Positions 28,030 to 36,844 of a DNA stretch of 64,000 nt are shown here, one piece after another. The notes below the pieces were generated by a model that was not told the DNA's origin, did no database searches, and was given only the letters and a program-made list of their open reading frames with translations. The translations under genes and the position numbers were made by a program. Source of the stretch: Clostridium aciditolerans (GTDB lineage: Bacteria; Bacillota; Clostridia; Clostridiales; Clostridiaceae); assembly GCF_016316925.1 (NCBI RefSeq), contig NZ_JAEEGB010000041.1:17247-81246 (forward strand), written 5' to 3'. Each line of letters starts with the position of its first letter. Within the stretch, counting starts at the first letter, position 1.

Positions 28030-29293
28030 AGGAATTAGTATAAAAAAGATTAAAAAAAAGAAAGTAATATCAATTTTAGTTTTGATTTTAGTAGTTGTCT
28101 TTGCATTCCAGGGTATCCGTTCTTTAAAGAAAAATAAAGGAATAGAAGCAAAAGAAGAAATAAGAAATGTTAAGACACAAAAAATAAAGCTCGGCAGTAT
28201 ATCAGCAGAAGTAGAATTCCCAGGTAATTTAAAAGCTAAAACTCAAGTAGCTGTTTTCCCTAAAACTGGAGGAAGAGTTGCTAGTGTTAATGTTAACGTA
28301 GGAGACAAAGTTACTGCAGGGCAATTATTATATACACTAGATACAGCAGAGTTAGAGGCAAATCTTCAGGCACAACAGGCAGGGCTTCAAGCAGCAAGTG
28401 CTAACTTAGAAAAAACGAGTGATTCAGGATTGGCGCAGCAGGTGTCTCAAGCAGAACAATCCCTTCAAAAAGCACAAGTGAGATTTAATGATGTTAAGGA
28501 CAATTATGATAAAATGCAAAAATTATACGCAGCAGGAGCTATAGCAAAAAAGGAATTAGATGATGCAAAAACTCAATATGACAATGCATCTATAGATTTG
28601 AATGCAGATCAAACTAACTTAAATTTATTACTAGATAAAATTGGACCTCAAAATACAAAAGCTGCAGCTGCCCAAGTAGCACAGTCACAGGCAGGTGTAA
28701 ATTCTGTGCAAATTCAAATAAATAATGCTAAAATTACATCACCTATTTCAGGAATAGTAGCAGCAAAAGATGTTGAAGTAGGCCAAATGGCAGGGGGTCA
28801 ATCCGGTTCTGTTACAGTTATAGATTCAACTAGTGTAACTGCAGAGATTACTGTTCCAGATAAAATGCTAGGCAGACTTCAAGTAGGACAATCGATACCA
28901 GTAGTTGTAAGTGCACTAGAAAATAAAGAAATGCCAGGTGTTATAGAGACAATAAGTCCAGAGGCTAACTCTAAAGACAACTCCTATATTGTTAAGATTA
29001 AAGTTGATAACGCTAATGGAGAGATAAAGTCTGGTATGTTTGCCAAAGTATCTTTACAAGCTGAAAGCAAGGATAATGTTTTAATTGTTCCTAATCAAGC
29101 TATTAAAATAGAGAATGGCGTAAATTATATTTATACAGTGGAAAATGGCAAGATTAAAAAGGTGTCTGTAAACACTGGAATTTCAAATAATAAATTCACA
29201 GAAGTATCAGGTAATATAAAAGAAAATAATGATATAATTACTGAAGGACAAAGCATTTTAGCTGATGGTGAAAAGGTGAATATAGTAAAATAA
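28019..29293 (+). CDS. RND efflux membrane-fusion (adaptor) protein, HlyD family
   Basis: 424 residues with a basic N-terminus and one anchor helix (about 18-36), not a lipobox. A biotinyl-lipoyl half motif follows (VASVNVNVGDKVTAGQLLYTLD), then a helical hairpin of about 100 residues rich in Ala/Gln (about 115-220), the second lipoyl half (ITSPISGIVAAKDVEVGQ), a beta-barrel domain and a membrane-proximal domain. It is translated from inside the RND gene (overlap 11 bases) behind AAAGGAGGCAGGAG. It should stabilise or extend the pump across the thick cell wall. Confidence 0.93.
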   Translation: MNFKGISIKKIKKKKVISILVLILVVVFAFQGIRSLKKNKGIEAKEEIRNVKTQKIKLGSISAEVEFPGNLKAKTQVAVFPKTGGRVASVNVNVGDKVTAGQLLYTLDTAELEANLQAQQAGLQAASANLEKTSDSGLAQQVSQAEQSLQKAQVRFNDVKDNYDKMQKLYAAGAIAKKELDDAKTQYDNASIDLNADQTNLNLLLDKIGPQNTKAAAAQVAQSQAGVNSVQIQINNAKITSPISGIVAAKDVEVGQMAGGQSGSVTVIDSTSVTAEITVPDKMLGRLQVGQSIPVVVSALENKEMPGVIETISPEANSKDNSYIVKIKVDNANGEIKSGMFAKVSLQAESKDNVLIVPNQAIKIENGVNYIYTVENGKIKKVSVNTGISNNKFTEVSGNIKENNDIITEGQSILADGEKVNIVK

Positions 29294-29299
29294 ACATAA

Positions 29300-29340
29300 A
29301 AGAAAACTTCAATTGCTTTCAATTGAAGTTTTCTTTTTAA
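29300..29340 (+). terminator. rho-independent terminator ending the RND operon
   Basis: Stem agaaaacttcaattg / caattgaagttttct with a small loop, then T-run. Confidence 0.92.
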
Positions 29341-29600
29341 TTTAATTAGGGCTGATATTTTTGTTAGTAGCGACATCGAATAGTTTTTTGCTTCAGAGGG
29401 CTTTTTAACGGATAAAGATGCTGACAAAACCTGCATAAACCCTTAAAAAGATTAATTTTACAACTAAATATAAGTTATGAAAAGTGACATTTGGTACTTA
29501 AATATGTATAATTTGTATCATATTGGTTTAAAATTTTTGCTTATATGTTATTATAAATTAAATGGGTATAAACTAAAATATTGTAAATGGAGGGATACGT

Positions 29601-31025
29601 GTGAAAACTTTAAAAAGTTACTTAAGAATTTTATTTTCTATATTATTTTTAAGTCTTATTTTATTTAATTGGGGATGCATAAGTGGAAAAGCAGAAGAAG
29701 CACAAAGTGTTGATTTGCAAAATAAGATAATACCATTAAAAACTACAAAAGCTGGGAATGGATTTGAGGACTTAGATAAACTTCAAGAAATACTAAAAGA
29801 TAAAAAAATTGTGGCAATGGGAGAAGCCACTCATGGTACTAAAGAATTTTTTGAAATGAAGCACCGCATGTTTGAGTTTTTAGTTGAAAAAATGGGATAT
29901 AGACTTTTTGCCATAGAAGCTGAATTTGGTGGAGCTCAAGATGTTAATGATTATATACTTTATGGAAAGGGAAATGCAGAGGATGCCATTAAGTCTATGA
30001 AATTTTGGACATGGTCAACAGAAGAAGTAGTTGACATGGTAGAGTGGATGAGAAATTATAATGAAAATCCTGAACATAAAACAAAAATTAAATTTTATGG
30101 GTTTGATATGCAGTCTGGCGATAAAAATAGTGCTAGAGTTTTAGAGTATATAAAAAAAGTTGATAATAATAAATTGTCAGAGTTTAAAGGGAAATTATCA
30201 GATGTGAACGATAAACTGTATTCATTAGATAAAGAAAAATTAGAGAATATTAAAAAAGGTACTGAACAATTAAAAAATATCTTTGAAGAGAAAAAACAAG
30301 ATTATGTTAACAAGAGTTCTATTAGTGAATATGAAAAAGTACTTCAGGATTTAAATGTTATTAATCAATGCGTAGAATATGTAATAATAACAAAAACTGA
30401 AGGCTGGGGAAAAGCAAGTAATACAAGAGACCATTGCATGGCACAAAATGCTAAATGGATTTTAGATTATGAAAAACAATTTGGTAATGATAAAATTATG
30501 CTTTGGGCACATAATGGACATATAACTAAAAAAATTAGTAACTATAAATCAATGGGACAGAATCTTAAAGAGATGTTTAATGATGAGTATTACGCAATAG
30601 GATTTGATTTTTATCAAGGCAGTTTTAGGGCTATTCCATGTGATAGTAGAGGTCAAACAATAGGCTCAGGTTTAGCAAAATTTAATATATCCAGCTCAGA
30701 TTCGAATTCTTTTGCATATAGTTTTGAAAAGACAGGTGTCCCTTTAAGTTTTATAGATTTTAAATCAGCTTCGAAGGATACCAATATTTCAGCATGGTTA
30801 TCACAAAAACAATTGATTCATAGCATTGGAGCTATTTATAATGGAAGACCTAACCAATGGATGCTGCCAGAGGTACCTATGGAATCCTATGATGGTTTAA
30901 TATTTGTTAAGAAAACCACAGCAGCTATAGGAATTAAAGGCTATGAGACAAAAATAGAGGATGGAGATGCTGAAACATCTATATACAAAGGAATATTTAG
31001 AACAATAAAAAGTTTAACACAATAA
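29601..31025 (+). CDS. erythromycin-esterase-family lipoprotein
   Basis: 474 residues from a GTG behind GGAGGGATAC. A lipoprotein signal (LFNWGC, Cys26) is followed by the erythromycin esterase/succinoglycan-type fold: GEATHGT (74-80, with Glu75 and His78), FAIEAEFG (Glu106), YGFDMQSG and MLWAHNGHI. These are the conserved acidic/His positions of the superfamily (Ere proteins, B. subtilis YbfO). Being surface-anchored is unusual for a macrolide esterase, so a role in hydrolysing another ester or lactone, or an unknown cell-envelope role, is equally possible. It stands alone between terminators next to the efflux cluster. Confidence 0.85.
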   Translation: MKTLKSYLRILFSILFLSLILFNWGCISGKAEEAQSVDLQNKIIPLKTTKAGNGFEDLDKLQEILKDKKIVAMGEATHGTKEFFEMKHRMFEFLVEKMGYRLFAIEAEFGGAQDVNDYILYGKGNAEDAIKSMKFWTWSTEEVVDMVEWMRNYNENPEHKTKIKFYGFDMQSGDKNSARVLEYIKKVDNNKLSEFKGKLSDVNDKLYSLDKEKLENIKKGTEQLKNIFEEKKQDYVNKSSISEYEKVLQDLNVINQCVEYVIITKTEGWGKASNTRDHCMAQNAKWILDYEKQFGNDKIMLWAHNGHITKKISNYKSMGQNLKEMFNDEYYAIGFDFYQGSFRAIPCDSRGQTIGSGLAKFNISSSDSNSFAYSFEKTGVPLSFIDFKSASKDTNISAWLSQKQLIHSIGAIYNGRPNQWMLPEVPMESYDGLIFVKKTTAAIGIKGYETKIEDGDAETSIYKGIFRTIKSLTQ

Positions 31026-31032
31026 TTAATTC

Positions 31033-31080
31033 ACCCCCAGGGATAATGGATTTTTAATTTTACTTCTGGGGGTTGTTATA
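31033..31080 (+). terminator. probable terminator after the esterase-like gene
   Basis: Stem acccccag (31033-31040) / ctgggggt (31066-31073), with a 25-base loop, then tgttataga. Confidence 0.65.
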
Positions 31081-31199
31081 GATTTCTTAACTATAAAGTT
31101 GACTTATTCCTTCATTAGAAGCCTTGTATATCAATGTATTTAATTAAGAATAAGCCAGCTTTTAAGCACATTTATCTATATAGGTACCCAACCGTATGC

Positions 31200-32483
31200 C
31201 TATAATACTGTTACTCTTTTTAATGAATAGTTTTCAAATTCTTTATCTTTAACAATCCTTTCGAGAATTTCTACTAAATTATAAACCTCTTCGTAAGAAG
31301 TATATAATGCAATAGGAGCTAGACGAATAACATTTGGTTCACGATAGTCGGGAATTACATTGTTATCACGTAGTGCTAGGCTTATTCTATATGCTTCATC
31401 ATGCTCTAAACAAACATGACCTCCGCGGCGATGATCTTCACGAGGATTGCCAATTGAATATCCATATTTAGATAATTTATTATCGATTAAATACATTAAG
31501 TATGCAGTAATATGCAGCGATTTAGTACGTATGCTTTCCATCCCAACTTCATTAAAGATATTTAGAACTCCATCTAAAGGTGCCATTGAAAACATATTGT
31601 GAGTTCCGAGTAGCCATCCATTTGCATCTTTATCTTGATCAAAATCATGACTCATTAGGAATTGACTTTCATCTTTACTTCCAAACCAACCTCTAAGTCC
31701 AGTGCTTTTATTAAAGTGCTTTCTATTTATATACATACCAGCAGTTGCGCCAGGTCCAGCATTTAGATATTTATATGAGCACCAAACTGCAAAATCAGGA
31801 TCAATTTTCTTAAAGTCATGAGGAACGGATCCTATTGAGTGGCATAAATCCCATCCAACAACAATTCCATGCTTATGAGCTTCGCTAGTAATTAGTTCCA
31901 TATCTAAAAGCTGAGCACTACGATATAGAACTGATGGCAATAGTATTAATACAACATCATCAGCCATTTTTGACATAATATCTTCTTCACAAATAGTGCG
32001 TCCATCTCTGCTTTTGATTTCAATTAACGCATCTTCAATCTTGTAACCCTTAAGATTAAGCATGCTCTTAACAGCATAAATATCTGTAGGGAAATTTAAT
32101 TCATCAACAATAATTTTGTATCTTTCTTTTGTTGGTTTATAGAAAGTGGCCAATCCTTGATGAATATTTGAAGTAGTACTTCCCATTACAATGATTTCAT
32201 TTGCATCTGCATTTATTAAATTTTTTAATTTCTCTGCAAGATTTTTTGAAAAATTAAAGTAGCGTCCATCTTCAACACCCCATATTTTGATTCCTTCTGT
32301 ACGCCAAACATTGAAGATATTCAATAAAGACTCCTCAGCGTCCTTGGAGCTTAATCCTAGAGAATTTCCATCCATGTAGATTTCACCTTCATTTAGATAA
32401 AAACGATCTCTAGTATTATGGAGCTTATCTAGCTTGTCTAATTCCTTGGCAAATTCTAATCCATCCTTAAATTCATACTTCAT
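31200..32483 (-). CDS. kynU: kynureninase
   Basis: 427-residue PLP enzyme of fold type I. Family landmarks are FYLNEGEIYMDGNSLG (28-43), the substrate/PLP segment GSTTSNIHQGL, the Asp in VGWDLCHSIG (near 212), the PLP Lys238 in CSYKYLNAGPG, and GTHNMFSMAPL. It hydrolyses L-kynurenine (or 3-hydroxykynurenine) to anthranilate and alanine. No tryptophan dioxygenase, arylformamidase or NAD-biosynthesis gene is nearby, so the kynurenine may be external, or the enzyme may act on a related beta-substituted amino acid. The start has GGGGGAATAT. An Lrp/AsnC regulator gene lies upstream on the same strand, separated by palindromic element B. Confidence 0.9.
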   Translation of the reverse strand: MKYEFKDGLEFAKELDKLDKLHNTRDRFYLNEGEIYMDGNSLGLSSKDAEESLLNIFNVWRTEGIKIWGVEDGRYFNFSKNLAEKLKNLINADANEIIVMGSTTSNIHQGLATFYKPTKERYKIIVDELNFPTDIYAVKSMLNLKGYKIEDALIEIKSRDGRTICEEDIMSKMADDVVLILLPSVLYRSAQLLDMELITSEAHKHGIVVGWDLCHSIGSVPHDFKKIDPDFAVWCSYKYLNAGPGATAGMYINRKHFNKSTGLRGWFGSKDESQFLMSHDFDQDKDANGWLLGTHNMFSMAPLDGVLNIFNEVGMESIRTKSLHITAYLMYLIDNKLSKYGYSIGNPREDHRRGGHVCLEHDEAYRISLALRDNNVIPDYREPNVIRLAPIALYTSYEEVYNLVEILERIVKDKEFENYSLKRVTVL

Positions 32484-32643
32484 AACATATTCCCCCTTAA
32501 AATTTTAACTTCATAGAGAAATAATAATATAAATATGCTAATTTAAACATAAATATTCGAAGAATATTACAGTGTATCTCCTTCAAAAAGAAGATGATAT
32601 TTATAGATAATTTACAACATGAAGGAATAGATAAGAATACTAG

Positions 32644-33000
32644 ACCGAAAGCTAGCTTATACCCCGGGATATGTTTCCAAACTTCAGTACGTTAAAAACT
32701 TTTAGTCAGTCTAGAGCTTATGTTTTAAGCAGAGAACCAAAATCTAAGATTTTGCGTGAATCGCTTACTCCTCTGACATAAGGAAGAGGAGTTTCATATA
32801 ACATAAGTCGCTACGCTCAGTCGGACCAACTTATCAATTAACATTGATAAGTCGCTCGTGAAAAGCCATTTAGGCTTTTCACCAACTCGAAGGTGCTAAG
32901 GTTAAGGTTGTCTTAAAACCTTTCACTAAGACTGACGCAAAATTTTTAAATCTACTTTCAGCTTTGGAAACATATCCCTTTGTATAAGTCGACTTTCTAG
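32644..33000. repeat. long palindromic dispersed element, copy B
   Basis: The left arm (from tagaccgaaagctagctta to about 32726) and right arm (about 32901-33000, ending agtcgactttctag) match copy A at 8078-8310 at most positions and pair with each other. The core (about 32727-32900) is longer and different from that of copy A. It holds several small hairpins, such as aaaatctaagatttt, cttatcaattaacattgataag and gtgaaaagcca...ggcttttcac. Part of the core recurs in reverse at the right edge of the window. It sits between the Lrp-type gene and kynU. Confidence 0.88.
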
Positions 33001-33102
33001 TTAGTTTCATTATAGAATTTGAGTAGAAGTAAGCTTATGATTTTAGAGCAAATCAAATATAAAGTAAAAAATTTTAGCAATGGACATATTTTTAAATTAA
33101 GC

Positions 33103-33537
33103 TTAAAGTGGCTTTATTGGTCTATGAGCTAGAGGTGAATGTAGAACTATTGATGTAACTACATGACTATATTTCATTAATTCAGATAATAATTGATTCA
33201 TCATTTCTATATTTGGCATGGATGCACGCACAATATAATTAGTATTGCCAGTTACACAATGAATTTCAGTTATGTATTCATTTGACAGAAGAATATTAAC
33301 TAGTTTATCAAAAGAAATCTTTATATTACTAATCTCCATAAAAAAGCTGACCTCATGACCAACTTTATGAGCAGGAACATAGGTAGTGAATTTTTCCAAC
33401 ACACCTTTTTCAATTAATTTTTCAATTCTTTCACTAACGCTTGGTCTAGAAAGATTAATTATTTTTGCAATGTCAGTAATTGAAATACGGGAGTTCTCTT
33501 GTAATAATTCAATAATTTTTTTATCTATTTCATCCAT
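33103..33537 (-). CDS. Lrp/AsnC-family transcriptional regulator
   Basis: 144 residues. An N-terminal helix-turn-helix (ISITDIAKIINLSRPSVSERIEKLIEKGVL) is followed by the RAM/AsnC ligand-binding domain (EIHCVTGNTNYIVRA, the effector-site loop). It is the nearest regulator upstream of kynU and is transcribed in the same direction, so it may respond to kynurenine, tryptophan or alanine and control kynU. That link is inference. It starts at an ATG (33537) preceded by the weak site AAGGGG. Confidence 0.92.
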   Translation of the reverse strand: MDEIDKKIIELLQENSRISITDIAKIINLSRPSVSERIEKLIEKGVLEKFTTYVPAHKVGHEVSFFMEISNIKISFDKLVNILLSNEYITEIHCVTGNTNYIVRASMPNIEMMNQLLSELMKYSHVVTSIVLHSPLAHRPIKPL

Positions 33538-33902
33538 AATAAAACTACCCCTTATAGTTTATTATTATTTTAATTTAAGGCTATGTTTTAGAATAGTGAT
33601 AATAATGTAACAACTTTTAATGAAAGTCATTTTTAGGTTTCCATTAATTTATACATTGCTTTGTCATAGCCTACAAGTGTGTACTAAATTATAGATTATT
33701 CATATGCCAATTATAACATTATATTCTATATATGTATATTATTGAGAAAATGTAGAATATTTTTCTCTAAAATTAGATATTTCCGAATATGGTAGACTCC
33801 TTCTTTATTGGTTATAATCAAACCCTCCACACAGGAAGCAATTGCAGCCAGCCCTTACAAAGGGACCTCATAAAATTTTACAGGAACGTATAAGAAGAAA
33901 AT

Positions 33903-33944
33903 GGAGAAAAGCCTAGTATTTAAGGCTTTTCTCCATAATTTTAT
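33903..33944. terminator. strong hairpin between the ABC exporter and Lrp genes
   Basis: Stem ggagaaaagcc / ggcttttctcc is nested in a larger imperfect palindrome (about 33846-33984) whose outer arms include cttacaaag / ctttgtaag. On the minus strand the hairpin is followed by attttcttctt, so it can end transcription from the minus-strand ABC genes. The rest of 33538-34016 shows no gene. Confidence 0.7.
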
Positions 33945-34016
33945 AAAATCTTATATGGCTTTGTAAGAGCAAAAGGCTGTGATAACTAATTATAAAATAA
34001 AAAGGACTTACTATAA

Positions 34017-34682
34017 CTATATTTTCCTATAGAGCACACCTTGGCTTAAATCAAATCTTAAGTGTGCTTTTTCGGCCCAATGAGTATTATGAGTTACTAG
34101 TACGACGCTTTTACCATTATCTACAGCTTCAGATAGAAGACTTAGCACTTCCTTTGCCCAATGTTCGTCTAAATCGTTAGTAGGTTCATCCGCTAGTATT
34201 AATAGAGGATCTTTTATAAGGGCGCAGGCCACCATCGCACGTCTGCGCTGCCCGCCACTTATTTCACTAGGTAGATAATTTCTTCGCTCCCAAAGACCTA
34301 GACGAGTTAAGTAATATTTTATTTGCGTATAATCTTTTTTCTTGCAACTCATAGATTGTACAAAAAGTAAGTTTTCTTCAATAGTTAGAGCTTGTATCAG
34401 GTTGCTATCTTGAAATATAAAACCTATTTTATCTCCTCGTATATCTGTAAGTTCCTTGTCAGTCATAGTATTTATGTTCTTACCATCTATGTAAATATCA
34501 CCAGAAGTGGCATCTAAAAGTCCACCAATTATATACAGTAGGGTGCTTTTACCTATTCCTGAAGGTCCTTCGATGCATATAAAATCTCCAGAATTTATAA
34601 TTAGGGAAACTTGCTCTATAGGTGTAACCTCTTCACCAGATTCATATGATTTTTTAACATTCACTAAACGACAAATTTCCAT
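34017..34682 (-). CDS. ABC transporter ATP-binding protein, LolD/MacB type
   Basis: 221 residues from the ATG at 34682, which overlaps the permease stop (TAATG). The frame is open further upstream, but the extra 84 residues overlap the permease gene and are low-complexity. Walker A GPSGIGKST, Q-loop FIFQDSNLI, signature EISGGQRRR, Walker B LILADEPTNDLDE and H-loop VTHNTHW are all visible. It forms a two-gene exporter with the FtsX-type permease just upstream. Confidence 0.93.
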   Translation of the reverse strand: MEICRLVNVKKSYESGEEVTPIEQVSLIINSGDFICIEGPSGIGKSTLLYIIGGLLDATSGDIYIDGKNINTMTDKELTDIRGDKIGFIFQDSNLIQALTIEENLLFVQSMSCKKKDYTQIKYYLTRLGLWERRNYLPSEISGGQRRRAMVACALIKDPLLILADEPTNDLDEHWAKEVLSLLSEAVDNGKSVVLVTHNTHWAEKAHLRFDLSQGVLYRKI

Positions 34683-35887
34683 TATCCTATATCTCCTTTC
34701 GAAATAGCTTCCTGAGGTACTAAACTGGAGCTCTTCCATGCAGGATAAATAGCTGCTGCAAGTCCCAATAAAAGAGAAGCTGCTAGACCTATGATGATAT
34801 TTACTACTGCTGTGGATAATGACCACTGACCTTGAGGAAGTAAAACTGCTCCTTCTAGTATGGATAGAGTTGGTTTTACCAATATAACTCCTAAGATACT
34901 TCCTATAAGTCCCCCTAATCCAGCAATAATCCAAGCTTCAGAAATTACTAATTTAAATATTCCACTCTTTTGGATGCCCATAGCTCTTAGGAAACCTATT
35001 TCCTTTTTTCTCTCTTTTGCAAGTGAGTTGAATCTGCCAATGAGAGCTAAGGAGGAAATTAATAGTAAAGCTAGCCATAGAAATAATATTATTTTAGAGA
35101 CAGAGGATAATTGCTTTTTTATGCTAGTTATAGAACCGGTTGTAGATGTAGCTTTAACCCCTAAATCAGCATTGTTTATTTTATCTACAATCTTATCTAT
35201 ATTCGCTCCTTTAGAAGTTTTTATTAATATAGATGAAACCAAATTTTCTGGTGTACTTCCATTCCATAATTCTGCAGAGAATTTTTCCTTAGCTAATGAT
35301 CTAGCTTTATCTATGTTCATAAATATAGTATAATCCATGCCGCTTCCGGTATTATATAGAGTTCCTACTATTTTAAAAGGATGACCTAAAATTGAAACTT
35401 TATCACCTATTATTGCTTCTACATTTCTACCTATAATAACTTCATCATTTGCTAGTGACTTGACACTATATTCTTCAAACCAAGGTTTTAATATGAAATC
35501 AGAATTTTGATCCATTCCTACGAGACGTAATGTATCACCATAACTGCAACATCCAATCCCAGGCATTGTAGCTGTAAAAAACTGTGGTGTAGTTTTTTCT
35601 ATACCATTTATACTTTTAAGCTTAGACTCTATATCTTTTGACATATATATATTCTGTGGTGTACCTGTGAAAAGTGTTTTTAATGAGTCTGAATTCGCTT
35701 TGTTTGGAAGAACTATTATATCAGCACCTAATCTTTCAGTACTAAGAGTTAATCCATTTTGTACTATTGAAAAAATAGAAAAAACTAATACGAATATAAG
35801 AATAGTTAGTGCTGTAATAATTCCTGTAAGTAAAGACTGACTTTTTCTTCTTACTACATTAAGATAAGCTAATTTTACAATATTCAT
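34682..35887 (-). CDS. ABC transporter permease, MacB/FtsX type
   Basis: 401 residues: N-terminal helix (about 17-40), extracellular MacB_PCD domain of about 200 residues, then three helices with IGFLRAMGIQKSGIFKLVISEAW. The extracellular domain includes an exposed Cys-Cys pair (PGIGCCSYGDT). Only one permease gene is present, so a homodimer is likely. The divergent gene at 36098 encodes a DUF4418 membrane protein, a family that I recall near FtsX-type ABC genes in other anaerobes; a metal- or redox-linked substrate is possible but unproven. AAGGGAGC precedes the start. Confidence 0.88.
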   Translation of the reverse strand: MNIVKLAYLNVVRRKSQSLLTGIITALTILIFVLVFSIFSIVQNGLTLSTERLGADIIVLPNKANSDSLKTLFTGTPQNIYMSKDIESKLKSINGIEKTTPQFFTATMPGIGCCSYGDTLRLVGMDQNSDFILKPWFEEYSVKSLANDEVIIGRNVEAIIGDKVSILGHPFKIVGTLYNTGSGMDYTIFMNIDKARSLAKEKFSAELWNGSTPENLVSSILIKTSKGANIDKIVDKINNADLGVKATSTTGSITSIKKQLSSVSKIILFLWLALLLISSLALIGRFNSLAKERKKEIGFLRAMGIQKSGIFKLVISEAWIIAGLGGLIGSILGVILVKPTLSILEGAVLLPQGQWSLSTAVVNIIIGLAASLLLGLAAAIYPAWKSSSLVPQEAISKGDIG

Positions 35888-36097
35888 TTAAATTAAATTG
35901 CTCCCTTCTAAAATCATAGACAACAATAAGATTATAGCATAGAAAATAATCAGTAATAGAAAATATAGAGTTCTCTATTATAGAAAAAAATTATACAGGT
36001 GTTGATAACTATAATAAAATATTATTTGAATTTTACAGGTCTTTGATATATCATAACTGGAGATTTTTAAATAGGTAATTAAGCAGGAGGGGATTAA

Positions 36098-36511
36098 ATG
36101 CAAATTAAATCACAGAAAATTATCAGTGGAATCTTAGTAATAATAGGACTTATTATAATAGGTTCAATAGTTGTATGGGCACCAGTTTGTAAAGGAATAT
36201 TAGAACTAAAAAGTGGAAATATGACTCATATGAAGTGCTATTATACAGGACAAGCTTCTATACTATTATCAATAGTATTAATAGTGGCTGCAATAGAATC
36301 AGTTCTTACAAAAACTAAAAAGCCTTGGACATTCATAGCTATAGGAATTATGCTTCTAGTAGTTACATATGGTTCAACAATTGGAATTGGAATATGTATG
36401 AAGGATACTATGGACTGCCATAAAACCGCTGCATGGATTCGTGGAGGCGGTGTAGTTACTACAATTTGTGGACTTATATCTCTATTTATGGGAGAAAGAA
36501 GAAAGCTATAA
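36098..36511 (+). CDS. DUF4418 family membrane protein
   Basis: 137 residues with four hydrophobic helices. Conserved-looking features of DUF4418 are WAPVC near 31-35, MKCYYTGQA near 47-55, and a Cys/His-bearing loop between helices 3 and 4 (GICMKDTMDCHKTA). The clustered Cys, His and Met residues facing outside could bind a metal or be redox-active; the family's function is not established. The ATG follows AGGAGGGGATTAA. It is divergent from the MacB-type ABC genes across 210 bases, so the promoters share one region. Confidence 0.85.
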   Translation: MQIKSQKIISGILVIIGLIIIGSIVVWAPVCKGILELKSGNMTHMKCYYTGQASILLSIVLIVAAIESVLTKTKKPWTFIAIGIMLLVVTYGSTIGIGICMKDTMDCHKTAAWIRGGGVVTTICGLISLFMGERRKL

Positions 36512-36632
36512 ATCATTTTATTAGATTAAATTAAGAGAGGGCATCTTAGTTATATATTCTTTAAGAATATAATATATAAAAGCCTATATTGAAAGGAATA
36601 TTTCATATAGAGCTTTATGTAATTTAAAACGT

Positions 36633-36674
36633 AAGTGCGAGAATTAAAAGATTCTCTCGCTTGCTTTTTTTATT
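36633..36674 (+). terminator. rho-independent terminator downstream of DUF4418 gene
   Basis: Stem aagtgcgagaat / attctctcgctt, then gcttttttt. Confidence 0.85.
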
Positions 36675-36844
36675 TCAAAAATACATTGTGGCAAAGAATA
36701 GGTAGGAATGGTAAGACTTAGATCAATACTTCAACAGTGTGTTTCTTTTGATAAACTTGCCACGTTAATATCTATTTTAGCATAATATGGTATAATTAAA
36801 TCAAAAATATTACAGTATTTTATTATTACTGGAGGAATATGAAC

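Noticed and set aside
29477-29668. 63-codon frame overlapping the start of the esterase-like gene
   Set aside because: No ribosome site, AT-rich composition, and it overlaps the signal-peptide region of a clear gene in another frame.
34683-34934. N-terminal extension of the ABC ATPase upstream of 34682
   Set aside because: It overlaps the permease gene, is low-complexity (Ser/Arg/His-rich), and a properly spaced ATG at the TAATG junction begins the normal ATPase fold.
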